Assembly: GCF_031454135.1 (NCBI RefSeq)
Contig: NZ_JAVDQF010000001.1
Span: 868,001-932,000 of the forward strand
Reading direction: 5' to 3'
Length of the DNA stretch: 64,000 bases
Origin: Arthrobacter russicus
GTDB lineage: Bacteria > Actinomycetota > Actinomycetes > Actinomycetales > Micrococcaceae
Shown: positions 8,488 to 18,281 of the stretch, in pieces
Layout: every line of letters begins with the position of its first letter
Position numbering within the stretch: the stretch's first letter is position 1
Made by a program: the position numbers and the translations under genes
The notes under the pieces: generated by a model
Told to the model about the DNA's origin: nothing
What the model saw: the letters and a program-made list of their open reading frames with translations, nothing else
The model's database searches: none

Positions 8488-11298
8488 TCAGCGCCGTTTT
8501 TTGCGCTTGTTGTTGGGTTTGCTCGACTTGCGTGCCGAGGGCGGCAAGGTGCTCTCTGCCGAGGAACCCGTGCCGCGCCGCTCCACTCTGGTCTCGGCTT
8601 CACCGGAAGCATCCGGCGCCGTGAACTGCAGCTGGCTGGGGCGCTCCGGAGCTTCCAATCCGGGCGCGGTGAGTACCGGACGGTTCGCTGCGGAAGCAGG
8701 CTCCGCCCCGTCGTCCGACCCGGATCCGCCATCGCCGACCCGATTGAGCAGGGCCGCGGGTTGATTGGCCTGGATACCGACCGATGCGGCGGGAGCTTCT
8801 TCCACCTGGACTTCCAAATTGAACAAGAAGCCGACGCTCTCCTCGCGGATCGCACCCATCATCGATTGGAACATGACGAAGCCTTCGCGCTGGTACTCGA
8901 CCAACGGATCACGTTGCGCCATGGCGCGCAGACCGATGCCCTCTTTCAAATAATCCATCTCGTAAAGGTGTTCCTGCCACTTCCGGCCGATCACCGAAAG
9001 CACCACCCGACGCTCGAGTTCCCGCATGGTTTCGGCGCCCAGCTCCGTTTCCCGGTTTTGGTAAGCCAACTGGGCGTCGGACAGGATCTCACGTTTGAGC
9101 ATCTCCACCGTGATATTGCCGGTGCCGCCTGCCTCCTCGGCCAGGTCGTCGACCGTGAGGCTCATCGGGTACAAGGTGCCCAGGGCGCTCCACAAGGCCT
9201 TGTAGTCCCAACCTTCCGCGTGGCCCTCGGCAGTGGCTGCGTCGATGCTTTCGTTGATCGTGTCTTCGAGGAAATGCTGCACTTTTTCATGCAGGTCGTC
9301 GCCCTCCAGGATCCGCCGACGGTCACCGTAGATCGCTTCGCGTTGCCGGTTGAGCACATCGTCGTATTTCAGCACGTTCTTGCGCTGCTCGGCATTGCGC
9401 CCTTCGACCTGCCCCTGCGCCGAAGCGATCGCCTTGGAGACCAGCTTGGATTCCAGCGCCTGGTCGTCCGGCATCGCCGAGCCGCCCATCAGGCGCTCGG
9501 CCGCACCGGAATTGAATAAACGCATCAAGTCGTCGGTCAAGGACAGGTAAAACCGGGATTCGCCCGGATCTCCCTGACGGCCGGACCGGCCACGCAGCTG
9601 GTTGTCGATCCGGCGGGACTCGTGCCGTTCGGTGCCCAGCACGTACAGGCCGCCCAGCTCCACGACTTCTTCGTGCTCTACTTCAGTGGTTTTCTGAGCC
9701 TTCTCATAAGCCTCGGCCCAGGCGGCCTCGTACTCCTCGGGAGTCTCTTCAGGGTTGAGCCCGCGCGCGGCCAGTTCGGCCACCGCGTTGAACTCGGCGT
9801 TTCCACCCAGCATGATGTCAGTGCCACGGCCGGCCATGTTGGTGGCCACGGTCACCGCGCCCTTGCGCCCGGCCTGCGCCACGATGGCGGCTTCCCGCGC
9901 GTGGTTCTTCGCGTTCAGGACTTCATGCTTGACGCCGGCCTTCGCAAGCTGCTTGGAGAGGTATTCGCTCTTTTCGACGCTGGTGGTACCCACCAGAACC
10001 GGCTGGCCCTTCTCGTGCCGTTCGACGATGTCCTTCACCACGGCTTCGAATTTGACCACTTCGTTCTTGTAGACCAAATCCGGCTGGTCCACGCGCACCA
10101 TCGGCTTGTTGGTCGGAATCGGCACCACGCCGAGCCCGTAGGTGCCCATGAATTCCGCGGCCTCGGTCTCTGCGGTACCGGTCATTCCGGAGAGCTTCTC
10201 GTAGAGCCGGAAGTAGTTCTGCAGGGTCACCGTGGCCAAGGTCTGGTTTTCCGCCTTGATTTCCACGCCCTCTTTGGCTTCGATGGCCTGGTGCATGCCT
10301 TCGTTGTAACGCCGGCCGGCCAGAATACGGCCGGTGTGTTCGTCGACGATCAGCACTTCGCCGTCCAGGATCACATAATCCTTGTCCCGCTTGAAGAGCT
10401 CCTTGGCTTTGATCGCGTTGTTCAAGAAGCCGATCAGCGGAGTGTTCGCCGACTCGTAGAGGTTGCTGATGCCCAGGTAGTCTTCGACCTTTTCGATGCC
10501 CGGCTCGAGCACTCCGACGGTGCGTTTTTTCTCATCCACTTCGTAGTCGTCCTCGACCTCGAGGCGCAAAACCACCTTCGCGAACTCGCTGTACCAGCGG
10601 TTGGCATCGCCGCTGGCCGGACCCGAGATGATCAACGGCGTCCTGGCTTCATCGATCAGGATCGAGTCGACTTCGTCGACGATCGCGAAGTGGTGTCCGC
10701 GCTGCACCAGCTCATCGGAGCTCCACGCCATATTGTCGCGCAGGTAGTCGAACCCGAACTCGTTGTTGGTGCCGTAGGTGACATCGGCGGCGTATTGTTC
10801 GCGGCGCGTCGGCGGCTCCTGCTGCGACAGGATGCACCCGCTGGTCAATCCCATGAATCGGTGCACCCGGCCCATCAGCTCGGATTGGTAGCTGGCCAGG
10901 TAGTCGTTGGTCGTGACGATGTGCACGCCTTTGCCGGAGAGCGCATTGAGGTACGCCGGCGCGGTGGCGACCAGGGTCTTGCCTTCACCGGTTTTCATTT
11001 CCGCGATGTTGCCCAGATGCAGCGCGGCACCGCCCATCAACTGCACATCGAATTGCCGCATGCCGAGCGTCCGCCGGGAACCCTCGCGGACCGCGGCAAA
11101 GGCCTCCGGCAGCAAATCGTCGAGCGACTCGCCGTCCGCATGGCGCGCTTTGAGCTTGTCCGTCTCCTCACGCAGCTCCGCGTCGGTGAAGGTCTGGAAC
11201 GAGTCTTCCAAGGAATTGATCGCGTCAGCATAGACATGCAGCTTTTTGAGCGTCTTGCGGTCGCCGGTGCGAAGAATCTTTTCAAGCAGTGATGGCAC
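8488..11298 (-). CDS. secA: Preprotein translocase ATPase SecA
   Basis: 936 residues, full length. SecA is the motor that pushes unfolded preproteins through SecYEG. Visible motifs: Walker [22 protein letters not shown]-type [35 protein letters not shown], and [15 protein letters not shown] in nucleotide-binding domain 2. The C-terminus is a basic tail (NNKRKKRR) without the Cys-rich zinc motif of many SecA proteins. The start is a GTG at 11298 with GGAG about 8 bases upstream; the nearby ATG at 11305 is out of frame. This is the housekeeping SecA1-type by length and context. Confidence 0.97.
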   Translation of the reverse strand: MPSLLEKILRTGDRKTLKKLHVYADAINSLEDSFQTFTDAELREETDKLKARHADGESLDDLLPEAFAAVREGSRRTLGMRQFDVQLMGGAALHLGNIAEMKTGEGKTLVATAPAYLNALSGKGVHIVTTNDYLASYQSELMGRVHRFMGLTSGCILSQQEPPTRREQYAADVTYGTNNEFGFDYLRDNMAWSSDELVQRGHHFAIVDEVDSILIDEARTPLIISGPASGDANRWYSEFAKVVLRLEVEDDYEVDEKKRTVGVLEPGIEKVEDYLGISNLYESANTPLIGFLNNAIKAKELFKRDKDYVILDGEVLIVDEHTGRILAGRRYNEGMHQAIEAKEGVEIKAENQTLATVTLQNYFRLYEKLSGMTGTAETEAAEFMGTYGLGVVPIPTNKPMVRVDQPDLVYKNEVVKFEAVVKDIVERHEKGQPVLVGTTSVEKSEYLSKQLAKAGVKHEVLNAKNHAREAAIVAQAGRKGAVTVATNMAGRGTDIMLGGNAEFNAVAELAARGLNPEETPEEYEAAWAEAYEKAQKTTEVEHEEVVELGGLYVLGTERHESRRIDNQLRGRSGRQGDPGESRFYLSLTDDLMRLFNSGAAERLMGGSAMPDDQALESKLVSKAIASAQGQVEGRNAEQRKNVLKYDDVLNRQREAIYGDRRRILEGDDLHEKVQHFLEDTINESIDAATAEGHAEGWDYKALWSALGTLYPMSLTVDDLAEEAGGTGNITVEMLKREILSDAQLAYQNRETELGAETMRELERRVVLSVIGRKWQEHLYEMDYLKEGIGLRAMAQRDPLVEYQREGFVMFQSMMGAIREESVGFLFNLEVQVEEAPAASVGIQANQPAALLNRVGDGGSGSDDGAEPASAANRPVLTAPGLEAPERPSQLQFTAPDASGEAETRVERRGTGSSAESTLPPSARKSSKPNNKRKKRR

Positions 11299-11375
11299 GT
11301 TCCATGCTCCTGGGTTGCTACAGCCTAGTGATGGCCCGGTTCGGGCACCTGGACGGTTTCCAGCGTGATCAGTCT

Positions 11376-11388
11376 ACGTGAGTCACGT
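11376..11388. promoter_or_regulatory. 13-bp palindrome in the secA promoter region
   Basis: ACGTGA-g-TCACGT is a perfect palindrome about 78-90 bases before the secA start. On the minus strand it overlaps a plausible -10 element, TAGACT (11371-11376). It may be an operator, but no regulator is adjacent. Confidence 0.35.
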
Positions 11389-11486
11389 CTCGGCGAGCAT
11401 ACTGGTTCCCGCTGAGCGAATTCTGATCGTGCCGAACCCGGATCACTGCGGCATGCGGCCAAGCCTTTACCCGGTTGGACGGCCCG

Positions 11487-12710
11487 TCACCGCCGCGCCA
11501 GAACCGCCGCCAACGGCACGGCGAGATCCCCCACCGGTTCCACCACGACGTCGGCCAAACCCAGCCATTGGGCCAGCAAACCCAACTCGGCGGCAAGCTC
11601 CACTGCGGTATCGGCCGGCGCTTCGGGCTCGGCGAATGCGGTGCGCACCAGGAGCCGGCCGGCGGACCGGTCAGCTTTGAGATCGGTCCGCGCCACGATG
11701 CGGTCCCGGAGCAGGAACGGCAACACGTAGTAGCCGTGGGTGCGCTTGTGCGCCGGGGTGTAGATACCGATCCGGTAATGCATGCCGAACAGGTCCAGCA
11801 ACCTGCTGCGCTCGAAAACCAACGGGTCGAAAGGGCTCAGCAAAGCCCTGGCCCGGGACGTCCGCGGGCGTGCCGCTTCCCGGTGCACGAACAATTCCGA
11901 TTCCCAGCCCCGCACTGCCACCGGCTCCAAAACGCCCTCGTCGACCAGACGCCGTACCGCGGCAACCGCCGGCTTCACCGGGAGCCGGAAATAGTCCGCA
12001 AAACAACGTGCGCTGCCGATGCCGTGCGCCCGGGCCGATGCCTCGATGAGCCGGTGGATGCTCGCTTCGCGGTCATCCGGCGCTACGGAGCGCTCGGCCG
12101 ACCCCAGGATCCGTCCGGTCGGCGTGTACCGGCGCTCGAATTGCTCATTTCGACCGGCAACGCCGACTTCGCCGGCGATGAACAGCTTCTCCAAAATCTG
12201 CTTCACCGGATTCCAATTCCAGCCCCAGTTTTTGCGGTCGATCTCGAATTGCTGCCCGATCCGGCTGCTCACCTGCCGTGCGGTCATCGCCCGCCCGGCT
12301 TCGAGGGTGGCCAAGATCCGCTGGGCCAGTGCGGCTTCTTCTTCATCCGGCAAGGTGTCGCCGCCGAACCAATTCCGCCGCTGCCACAACCGGATGTCCG
12401 CGAAGTGCTTCGGCTGGATGAAGCTTGCCTCGTGCGCCCAGTACTCGACCATCTTGCGGGGATGCTTATTGCTGAGTTTGTTCAGCAGGTCGCGGTCGTA
12501 GTCGCCCAAACGGGCGAAAAAGGGCAGGTAATGGCTTCGGGAGAGCACATTGACCGAATCGATCTGGACCAATTGCATCTGTTCGAAACTTTTGGCCAGA
12601 GCCCTGCTGCTCACCGGTTTCCCCGGCTTCCCTTTGGCCAGCCCTTGGGCCCCGATGGCGATCCTCCGGGCTTGGGCGAGGGTCATCGGCGAAGCAGTCG
12701 TCATAGCCAA
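11487..12710 (-). CDS. YcaQ/AlkX-type winged-helix DNA glycosylase
   Basis: 407 residues. Belongs to the DUF1006/YcaQ family of HTH_42 proteins, which in characterised members unhook DNA interstrand crosslinks or excise alkylated bases. The N-terminal segment contains VQIDSVNVLSRSHYLPFFARLG; the Q-I-D triplet matches the QxD catalytic signature of the YcaQ (AlkX) branch rather than the QxQ of AlkZ. Three winged-helix units and a C-terminal beta domain (SPFDPLVFERSRLLDLFGMHYRIGIYTP) follow. It is monocistronic, upstream of secA on the same strand, about 190 bp from either neighbour. Confidence 0.8.
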   Translation of the reverse strand: MAMTTASPMTLAQARRIAIGAQGLAKGKPGKPVSSRALAKSFEQMQLVQIDSVNVLSRSHYLPFFARLGDYDRDLLNKLSNKHPRKMVEYWAHEASFIQPKHFADIRLWQRRNWFGGDTLPDEEEAALAQRILATLEAGRAMTARQVSSRIGQQFEIDRKNWGWNWNPVKQILEKLFIAGEVGVAGRNEQFERRYTPTGRILGSAERSVAPDDREASIHRLIEASARAHGIGSARCFADYFRLPVKPAVAAVRRLVDEGVLEPVAVRGWESELFVHREAARPRTSRARALLSPFDPLVFERSRLLDLFGMHYRIGIYTPAHKRTHGYYVLPFLLRDRIVARTDLKADRSAGRLLVRTAFAEPEAPADTAVELAAELGLLAQWLGLADVVVEPVGDLAVPLAAVLARR

Positions 12711-12813
12711 AGCCTAAGGGTTATTCCGGACAACGAGCGTCCGTAATAGGTGGTGCCCGCTGCACTCCGACGAACGCGGCGGCGGCACGGCCGGCACCAC
12801 TCGTCGTCGTCGA

Positions 12814-12890
12814 TTTCGGATAGCGGCAAGGCTTTGGGATAGCCGAATGACGTCCATCCGACTATCCCAAAGCCATTTCGCTATCTGAAA
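12814..12890. terminator. Long two-tiered inverted repeat downstream of hpf
   Basis: Outer arms at 12814-12825 and 12879-12890 pair over 12 positions with one G-T. Inner arms GCTTTGGGATAG (12831-12842) and CTATCCCAAAGC (12862-12873) are a perfect 12-bp match around a 19-base loop, and the 5-base unpaired segments on the two sides are symmetric. It lies just beyond the hpf stop and upstream of the glycosylase gene. Neither end has a clear T-tract, so a structured extragenic palindrome is as likely as a terminator. Confidence 0.55.
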
Positions 12891-12900
12891 ACCGGAAAGG

Positions 12901-13620
12901 TCAGGACGCCGTGGCCGCCCGGTCATCCGAACGGTAGGCCAAAATCTGATCCGCGGGAACCGAATCCGCATCGGCGCAATCAGCGTCCAAAGTGATCACT
13001 CCATAAGTCCAACCGCGACGCCGGTACACCACGGATGGGGCATTGGTCGCAGAGTCCACGAAAAGATAGAAATCGTGCCCGACCAGCTCCATGTTGTCCA
13101 CCGCGTCGTCGACCCCCATCGCGGTCGCCGGGAAGGTTTTCCGCCTGATCAGCACTGGGGAATCCCCAGCCGGGATGTCATTGTCGATCTCGTATTGCGA
13201 GCGCGGCTCAGCCGACTCGGCGCTTTCCGGAGCGTTCAGCAACGCCAACGGATTGGTCGGTACCGGGTCCAAAGCGGCGGTCGCCTCGCTCACCGCGATC
13301 GGCGTGTGCCTTCCGCGGTGGATCTTCTTCCGGTCCTTGGCCCTTCGCAGCCGTTCCAGGAGCTTGTTGTAGGCCACATCGAAGGCCGCGAATTTATCCC
13401 CTGCATGCGCTTCCGCGCGGATCACCGGGCCACGTCCCTGTACCGTCAATTCCACCGTGAGTTGGGTATCCGCCAACTTCGCATTCGCCTGCTTCGATAC
13501 CTTCGCATCAATACGCTGAACCTTTTCGGTGAGGTGCTCCAGCTTGGAAATCTTCTCGGTAGCGTATTCGCGGAACCGGTCTGAAACAGTGAGATTGCGG
13601 CCGCTGATCATGAATTCCAT
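12901..13620 (-). CDS. hpf: Ribosome hibernation promoting factor, long form
   Basis: 239 residues. The N-terminal HPF/RaiA domain (about 1-105: MEFMISGRNLTVSDRFREYATEKISKLEHL) blocks tRNA and mRNA sites in resting 30S subunits. The C-terminal domain (RRKTFPATAMGVDDAVDNMELVGHDFYLFVDSATNAPSVVYRRRGWTYGVI) drives 100S dimer formation. Both domains are present, so this is the long-form protein. ATG 13620 has GGAGG about 6 bases upstream; the longer frame to 13701 lacks support. The gene lies downstream of comF on the same strand after a 120-bp AT-richer gap that may hold its own promoter. Confidence 0.93.
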   Translation of the reverse strand: MEFMISGRNLTVSDRFREYATEKISKLEHLTEKVQRIDAKVSKQANAKLADTQLTVELTVQGRGPVIRAEAHAGDKFAAFDVAYNKLLERLRRAKDRKKIHRGRHTPIAVSEATAALDPVPTNPLALLNAPESAESAEPRSQYEIDNDIPAGDSPVLIRRKTFPATAMGVDDAVDNMELVGHDFYLFVDSATNAPSVVYRRRGWTYGVITLDADCADADSVPADQILAYRSDDRAATAS

Positions 13621-13740
13621 AGTGCCCTCCACATGACGAAAGTGACACGACGGTCGGCTTTCGGTTCTGTTGCCAGACCGCCGACGGGTCCTGATCCTCA
13701 ATGAGGTACCCGTCCATTCACGTTAGTTCAAAGCCACCAT

Positions 13741-14703
13741 TTATTCACCCTCTGTTCGCATATATTTTCTTGGAGTTGCCTGTTCATCACAGCCCAGCCT
13801 GTGCCGGGGCACAGGACCGACGACCGCGGCGAGCACCACGGCGCCGCGGACCGCTGCCCCGGCCCCGGCCAAGGCCCGCGCCGCTTCGGCCACGGTGGCC
13901 CCGGTGGTCAGCACGTCGTCGACGATCAGACACGGTTTCCCGGCCAGAACCCGGCGCAGCCGCTTCGGCACCCGCAGGCTGCCCGCGGTCTTGGCCCGCC
14001 GCGCGGCCCCGGACATCGCCTTTTGCGGCCCGCGCAGCCAACCCCAAGGCCCGCGGCGTACTCGGCGCAACGCCGGAACCACCGGGAAGGACCCGGCTAC
14101 TCCCCGGCGCCCCGCCCGGAACAGTTCCGCGAGCGGATCGAATCCGCGTCGCCGAAATCCGGCCGGGCTGCACGGTACCGGGACCAGCACGGGGGCTTGC
14201 GCCGGTGCGCCGATCAGCACGGGAAGCCCGGGAGGATCGGCCAGAACCGCTGATTCCAGGGTCCGGTCGAGCACCCGGGACAATTCGCCGGCCAGCGGCA
14301 CCGCGCCATGGTCCTTGAACGCCAGGATCACCCGGGCGAGTTCCTGTTCATAACGCCCGCCGGCCAGCACCGGCAGATTGACCGTGCCGTTCGCGCCGCA
14401 CAGTGCCGCAGCGAACCGCGCGGCCGGAAACGGCAGCGCGGTTCGCCGGCGCAACCGACCCGCGCAGGCTGCGCACAACAACGCGTCAGTGGCAGCACAG
14501 ACGGCGCAGCAGACCGGGAAAATCAGGCCGAAAAACTGTCCCACGGCCAACGCCGCGAACCCATAACAACGGTGCCACCGGGCCCCTGGCCGGGCCCGGT
14601 GCCGGCCGATTCCGGGCGCATCCGACAGTTGCCCATCCGACAATTGCCCACCCGGCGGTTGCCCATCCGATGGTTGCCCGCGCGGCGATTGGTTGATCCC
14701 CAT
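13741..14703 (-). CDS. comF: ComF-family amidophosphoribosyltransferase-like protein
   Basis: Up to 320 residues. A cysteine-rich zinc-ribbon-like start (FPVCCAVCAATDALLCAACAGRL) is followed by a type I phosphoribosyltransferase fold with the PRPP-binding loop CLIVDDVLTTGATVAEAARAL near residue 265. ComF proteins assist DNA uptake or repair in some bacteria. The first about 60 residues are not typical and are encoded partly by a 15-bp tandem repeat; translation may really begin at a downstream GTG just before the cysteine cluster. ATG 14703 is the only ATG available. Confidence 0.8.
   Translation of the reverse strand: MGINQSPRGQPSDGQPPGGQLSDGQLSDAPGIGRHRARPGARWHRCYGFAALAVGQFFGLIFPVCCAVCAATDALLCAACAGRLRRRTALPFPAARFAAALCGANGTVNLPVLAGGRYEQELARVILAFKDHGAVPLAGELSRVLDRTLESAVLADPPGLPVLIGAPAQAPVLVPVPCSPAGFRRRGFDPLAELFRAGRRGVAGSFPVVPALRRVRRGPWGWLRGPQKAMSGAARRAKTAGSLRVPKRLRRVLAGKPCLIVDDVLTTGATVAEAARALAGAGAAVRGAVVLAAVVGPVPRHRLGCDEQATPRKYMRTEGE
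14619..14693. repeat. 15-bp tandem repeat, about five copies, at the 5' end of comF
   Basis: Units at 14619, 14634, 14649, 14664 and 14679 follow the pattern CAYCCGRYRRTTGCC; the fifth is degenerate. Read on the minus strand they encode a SDGQ/PPGGQL-like five-residue repeat. Copy number may vary between strains by slippage. Confidence 0.7.
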
Positions 14704-14783
14704 GCCTCCAGGATCCCTCGGCAGAATCCAGCTCGCGCGAAAAATCCCGAATCCGCCCGCGAATGTGGGGACCGCCCCGTCGT

Positions 14784-16541
14784 TCAGCCCGCGAAGGCCA
14801 GGTCAGAGATGCCTTTGAGGTCCGGCCGCTCCTGCCACCCGGTATTCGACTGGACGAAAACCGATCCGCTGCTGGTCTGCGCGTAGATGTCCGAAACATC
14901 GCTCGTCACATTGCCCACGCTGAGCCGTTGCATGCCGGTCAGGGCCGGCAACGGCTTCGGATCCGCACTGAGCGAAAGCTTGGTCGCCACCACGTCCCCG
15001 GTGCCCGGTGCCATCACGATCATCTTGGTCTCATCGCCCCAATAGCCGAGCGTGAAGGTCACCGTGTCGAGGAACATCCCGATCGGCACGGTGAGATCAC
15101 GCGGCGGGCTGGCCAGGGAGTTGTCCTGCCGGAGAATGCCGGTCAAATGGACCTGGCTTTGCCCGGCAGCGCTGGAAACCACCATGATCCGGGTGCCATC
15201 GCGGGAGACCCGGAGCGAACTGACGGTACGCCCTTTGAGCCACTCCATGGTCAAGGTGACCGTTTGCACGGTTGCCCCGTTGTTCTGTGCGGCGTTGCTC
15301 GCGAAGACCCGCCCGGAACCATCGGCGGCGGCACTCCAGACCCAGTTCGACGGCGAAAACGACGGCGGGGTCAGCGGCACCCCGGTCATCGCGACCGACT
15401 CGGCCTTGCCCGGCGCAATCGTATAGAGCGAGGTACGGTCGCCGTTCAGGAAAGCGACCGGTCCGTCTTTGGCGAACGACGAATAGGACTGGGCTGGGAC
15501 CGCCGGCTGGAGCCGGGCCACCGAAGGCATGCCCGGGATTGCGGAAATCGCGCCGTTCTCCAGATAGACGAGTTCGTTCTGGGACACCCCGATCTGCCTG
15601 CTCGGAGTCTGCGGGGCGTGGATCTGGCTGGCCTGGCTCTGCCCGGTGTCGCCGACGTCGACCGGTACCTGATCAGCGCGCATCACCACGTTGGTCACCG
15701 TGTTCAGGCCGCGGCTCAGAGTTTCGGAGAGCTGCGCCTGCATCTGTTGCCTGGCCTGCAGGCTTGCAGCTTGCAAGGGCCCTGCTGACAAATCGACGGT
15801 CGCCGTGGACGAGCTGATCGGCACGGTATCCCGGGCGAGCCGGATGCCATCCGGGAAAGCACTCGCCACCGCTCCTTTGAGATAGGGGGCCGGCCCATTG
15901 ACCAGATTCCGCACGATCATCGTGGCCACCGAGTTGGAACCGCCCGGGAACCACCTGACATCCGGCACGGTGTACGTGAACGTCGGATCATAGAAGTACA
16001 ACGAATACGCATTGAAAATCGTCTGGAAGTAGGCCTTGGCCAAAATCACGCCGTCCGGCAAGGAATTGATCCGCCACTCGCCGTCGACTTTCATCAACCC
16101 GAACTGGATGGTCCCGGACGGGCCCGATTCGGCCGGCGTCCGGATGCCGTCGGCATCCAGCACCGAGTCCACGTCGAGCTCGACCTTGTAGTCGTTCTCG
16201 GTGCCGTTCCGGCTGATGTTCGGCTGCCCCCGGTAGACCACGGTCCGCTGGTCGTTCTTCCAGGCGTTCGCCGCAGCTGCGGTCAAATACTTCCGGGCCA
16301 CCTGGAAATTGTCCGAAAACCCGGTGGCCGCATTGATGAAGCCGTTGATGATCGCGGTCTGATCGGCGCCCGCGCTGGGCGGAACCGGCTTGAAGTTGGT
16401 GTTCTGCTGCACCTCACCGGTGGTGCTGACTTCGGATTTGGACACCGGTCCGCCGGTCGGAATCGATGCGCAGCCGGCGATCGCGGCGAGGCAGAGCAGC
16501 ATCGACATGAGCACCAGGGACCCTCGGTTCCGCCGGTTCAT
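14784..16541 (-). CDS. lpqB: Lipoprotein LpqB, partner of the MtrAB two-component system
   Basis: 585 residues. A lipoprotein signal peptide with lipobox LAAIAGC places it on the outer face of the membrane. A GerMN-type domain lies at about residues 195-300 and a beta-propeller-like C-terminal region follows. In mycobacteria LpqB interacts with the extracellular part of MtrB and modulates MtrA phosphorylation. The ATG at 16541 overlaps the mtrB stop by 4 bp (ATGA), so the order mtrA-mtrB-lpqB is translationally coupled, as expected for the family. Confidence 0.93.
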   Translation of the reverse strand: MNRRNRGSLVLMSMLLCLAAIAGCASIPTGGPVSKSEVSTTGEVQQNTNFKPVPPSAGADQTAIINGFINAATGFSDNFQVARKYLTAAAANAWKNDQRTVVYRGQPNISRNGTENDYKVELDVDSVLDADGIRTPAESGPSGTIQFGLMKVDGEWRINSLPDGVILAKAYFQTIFNAYSLYFYDPTFTYTVPDVRWFPGGSNSVATMIVRNLVNGPAPYLKGAVASAFPDGIRLARDTVPISSSTATVDLSAGPLQAASLQARQQMQAQLSETLSRGLNTVTNVVMRADQVPVDVGDTGQSQASQIHAPQTPSRQIGVSQNELVYLENGAISAIPGMPSVARLQPAVPAQSYSSFAKDGPVAFLNGDRTSLYTIAPGKAESVAMTGVPLTPPSFSPSNWVWSAAADGSGRVFASNAAQNNGATVQTVTLTMEWLKGRTVSSLRVSRDGTRIMVVSSAAGQSQVHLTGILRQDNSLASPPRDLTVPIGMFLDTVTFTLGYWGDETKMIVMAPGTGDVVATKLSLSADPKPLPALTGMQRLSVGNVTSDVSDIYAQTSSGSVFVQSNTGWQERPDLKGISDLAFAG

Positions 16542-18247
16542 TCGTCCGCCTCCTTCAGCTTCCCGGGATGTTCTACCGGCCCAGTCTGGACCAGATCCGC
16601 CACCGGCGCATCAGTCAGCCGGTCGAGCAGCAAATCCGAACCCCCCGGGGGCAAGCCCAAGGGCGAGTGGGTCACGTTCTGTCCGCGCTTCCGAGGCAGC
16701 GTGAGCCGGAAGCAAGCACCGGCTCCGGGTTCGCTCCACACTTCCAGCTTTCCGTTGTGCAGCCGGCTGTCCTCGGTGGCAATCGCCAATCCCAGCCCGC
16801 TGCCGCCGGTCGTTCTGGCCCGGGCCGGGTCCGCCCGCCAGAAGCGGTCGAAAACCCGGGACAATGCCACCTCGTCCATGCCGATGCCGTGGTCCCGCAC
16901 GGCCAGTGCGACCACGTCGGCGTCTGCCGCGATGTAGACTTCGATCGGTTTCTGCTCCCCGTGTTCTAGCGCGTTCACCACCAGATTGCGCAGAATCCGT
17001 TCGATCCGGCGCGGATCCATTTCGACGATGCAGCTGTTCCCGGGCACCGCGGAGACCAGCCGGACCGTCGATCCGATCCGATCCGCCAGGGGCGCACTGG
17101 CTTCCAGCACCTTGTCGATCACGGTGAAGATTTCCTGCGGTTCGGAGTCGAGGACCGCAGCGCCGGCGTCGAACCGGGAGATCTCCAACAAGTCCGCGAG
17201 CAGCGCCTGGAACCGCTCGACTTGGTGGTACATCAATTCCGCTGACCTCCGGTTCACCGGGTCGAAGCTTTCCCGCGCCTCGTAGAGCACTTCCGCGGCC
17301 ATCCGGACGGTGGTCAACGGGGTCCGCAATTCGTGCGAAACGTCGGAGACGAAGTTCCGTTGCATGTGCGAGAGCGTGGCCAGCTGGGTGATCTGTTCCT
17401 GCAAGGCATTGGCCATCTTGTTGAACGAGTCGGACAGCCGGGCGACTTCGTCCTCGCCTTTGACGTCCATCCGTTCGTTCAGCTCTCCGGCCGCGAGCTT
17501 CTCCGCGACCAGCGCGGCCTGGCTGACCGGCTGGACTACGTTCCGGGTCACGAACCAGGCGATTCCGGCAATCAGCACGAGCAGCAGTGCGCCAGCGATC
17601 CAGAGCACCGATTGGATGTAATTCAAGGTCTCCTGGGAGGAGTTCAAATCGTAGACGAGATAGAGTTCGTAATCGTTGTCCGCCAAAGTCACCTGCGCAC
17701 CGATCGCCACGCCGGGCCTGGTGCCGGAGCTGCCCACCGGCAACGGAATGGACTTCCAGAAAAGCCCGTCCGCCTGCTGCACCGCGGCGCGCAGGTCATC
17801 CGGGATGATCGAAGCGGTCAGCCCGCCGCTGTCCAGGCTGGAGATCGGCAAGGAATTCTTCTGTCCCGGGATCGGGATCAGAATGTATTTGCGGTTGTTG
17901 CCCGAATCGCCCAGCACGAGTTCGTTGAGCGTGTACCTGGCCTGCTGGCTCAGCACCGAAGCATCCGAAGCCGGGGTGCCGTTGAACCCGGCCTGGACCG
18001 TGGCGACGCCTCGAGCGGTCTCCGCCGTGGCCTGCAGCAAACGCTCCCGGAACAGACCGGCAGCGATCTGGTTGGACAGGAAAATCCCGACGCCGCCAAT
18101 CGCCACGAAAGCGACCAGGGTGGTGATCAGCACCGTCCGGAACTGCAAGGAGCGCCGCAACCTGCCGACCAGCCAGTCGATTTCCCGCTTGACCAGCACC
18201 TTCACCGATTGCCAGAGTCCCCGGACAGCTCGGCGTTCCTCAGCCAT
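16538..18247 (-). CDS. mtrB: Sensor histidine kinase MtrB
   Basis: 569 residues. Two membrane helices at about 40-63 (VLITTLVAFVAIGGVGIFLSNQIAAGLF) and 215-238 flank an extracytoplasmic sensor domain. HAMP, HisKA (FVSDVSHELRTPLTTVRMAAEVL, phospho-His near residue 310) and HATPase_c (N box NLVVNALEH, G1 DHGIGM, G2 GGSGLGLAI) follow. It phosphorylates MtrA and links cell-wall status to division and envelope gene expression in actinobacteria. It is followed without gap by lpqB and preceded by mtrA 34 bp upstream. Confidence 0.95.
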   Translation of the reverse strand: MAEERRAVRGLWQSVKVLVKREIDWLVGRLRRSLQFRTVLITTLVAFVAIGGVGIFLSNQIAAGLFRERLLQATAETARGVATVQAGFNGTPASDASVLSQQARYTLNELVLGDSGNNRKYILIPIPGQKNSLPISSLDSGGLTASIIPDDLRAAVQQADGLFWKSIPLPVGSSGTRPGVAIGAQVTLADNDYELYLVYDLNSSQETLNYIQSVLWIAGALLLVLIAGIAWFVTRNVVQPVSQAALVAEKLAAGELNERMDVKGEDEVARLSDSFNKMANALQEQITQLATLSHMQRNFVSDVSHELRTPLTTVRMAAEVLYEARESFDPVNRRSAELMYHQVERFQALLADLLEISRFDAGAAVLDSEPQEIFTVIDKVLEASAPLADRIGSTVRLVSAVPGNSCIVEMDPRRIERILRNLVVNALEHGEQKPIEVYIAADADVVALAVRDHGIGMDEVALSRVFDRFWRADPARARTTGGSGLGLAIATEDSRLHNGKLEVWSEPGAGACFRLTLPRKRGQNVTHSPLGLPPGGSDLLLDRLTDAPVADLVQTGPVEHPGKLKEADE

Positions 18248-18281
18248 GCTGCGTCACTTCATGGTTCGCCGGGACAAGCAA

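Noticed and set aside
9622-11292. 556-codon plus-strand frame
   Set aside because: Antisense to secA, whose motifs are complete on the other strand.
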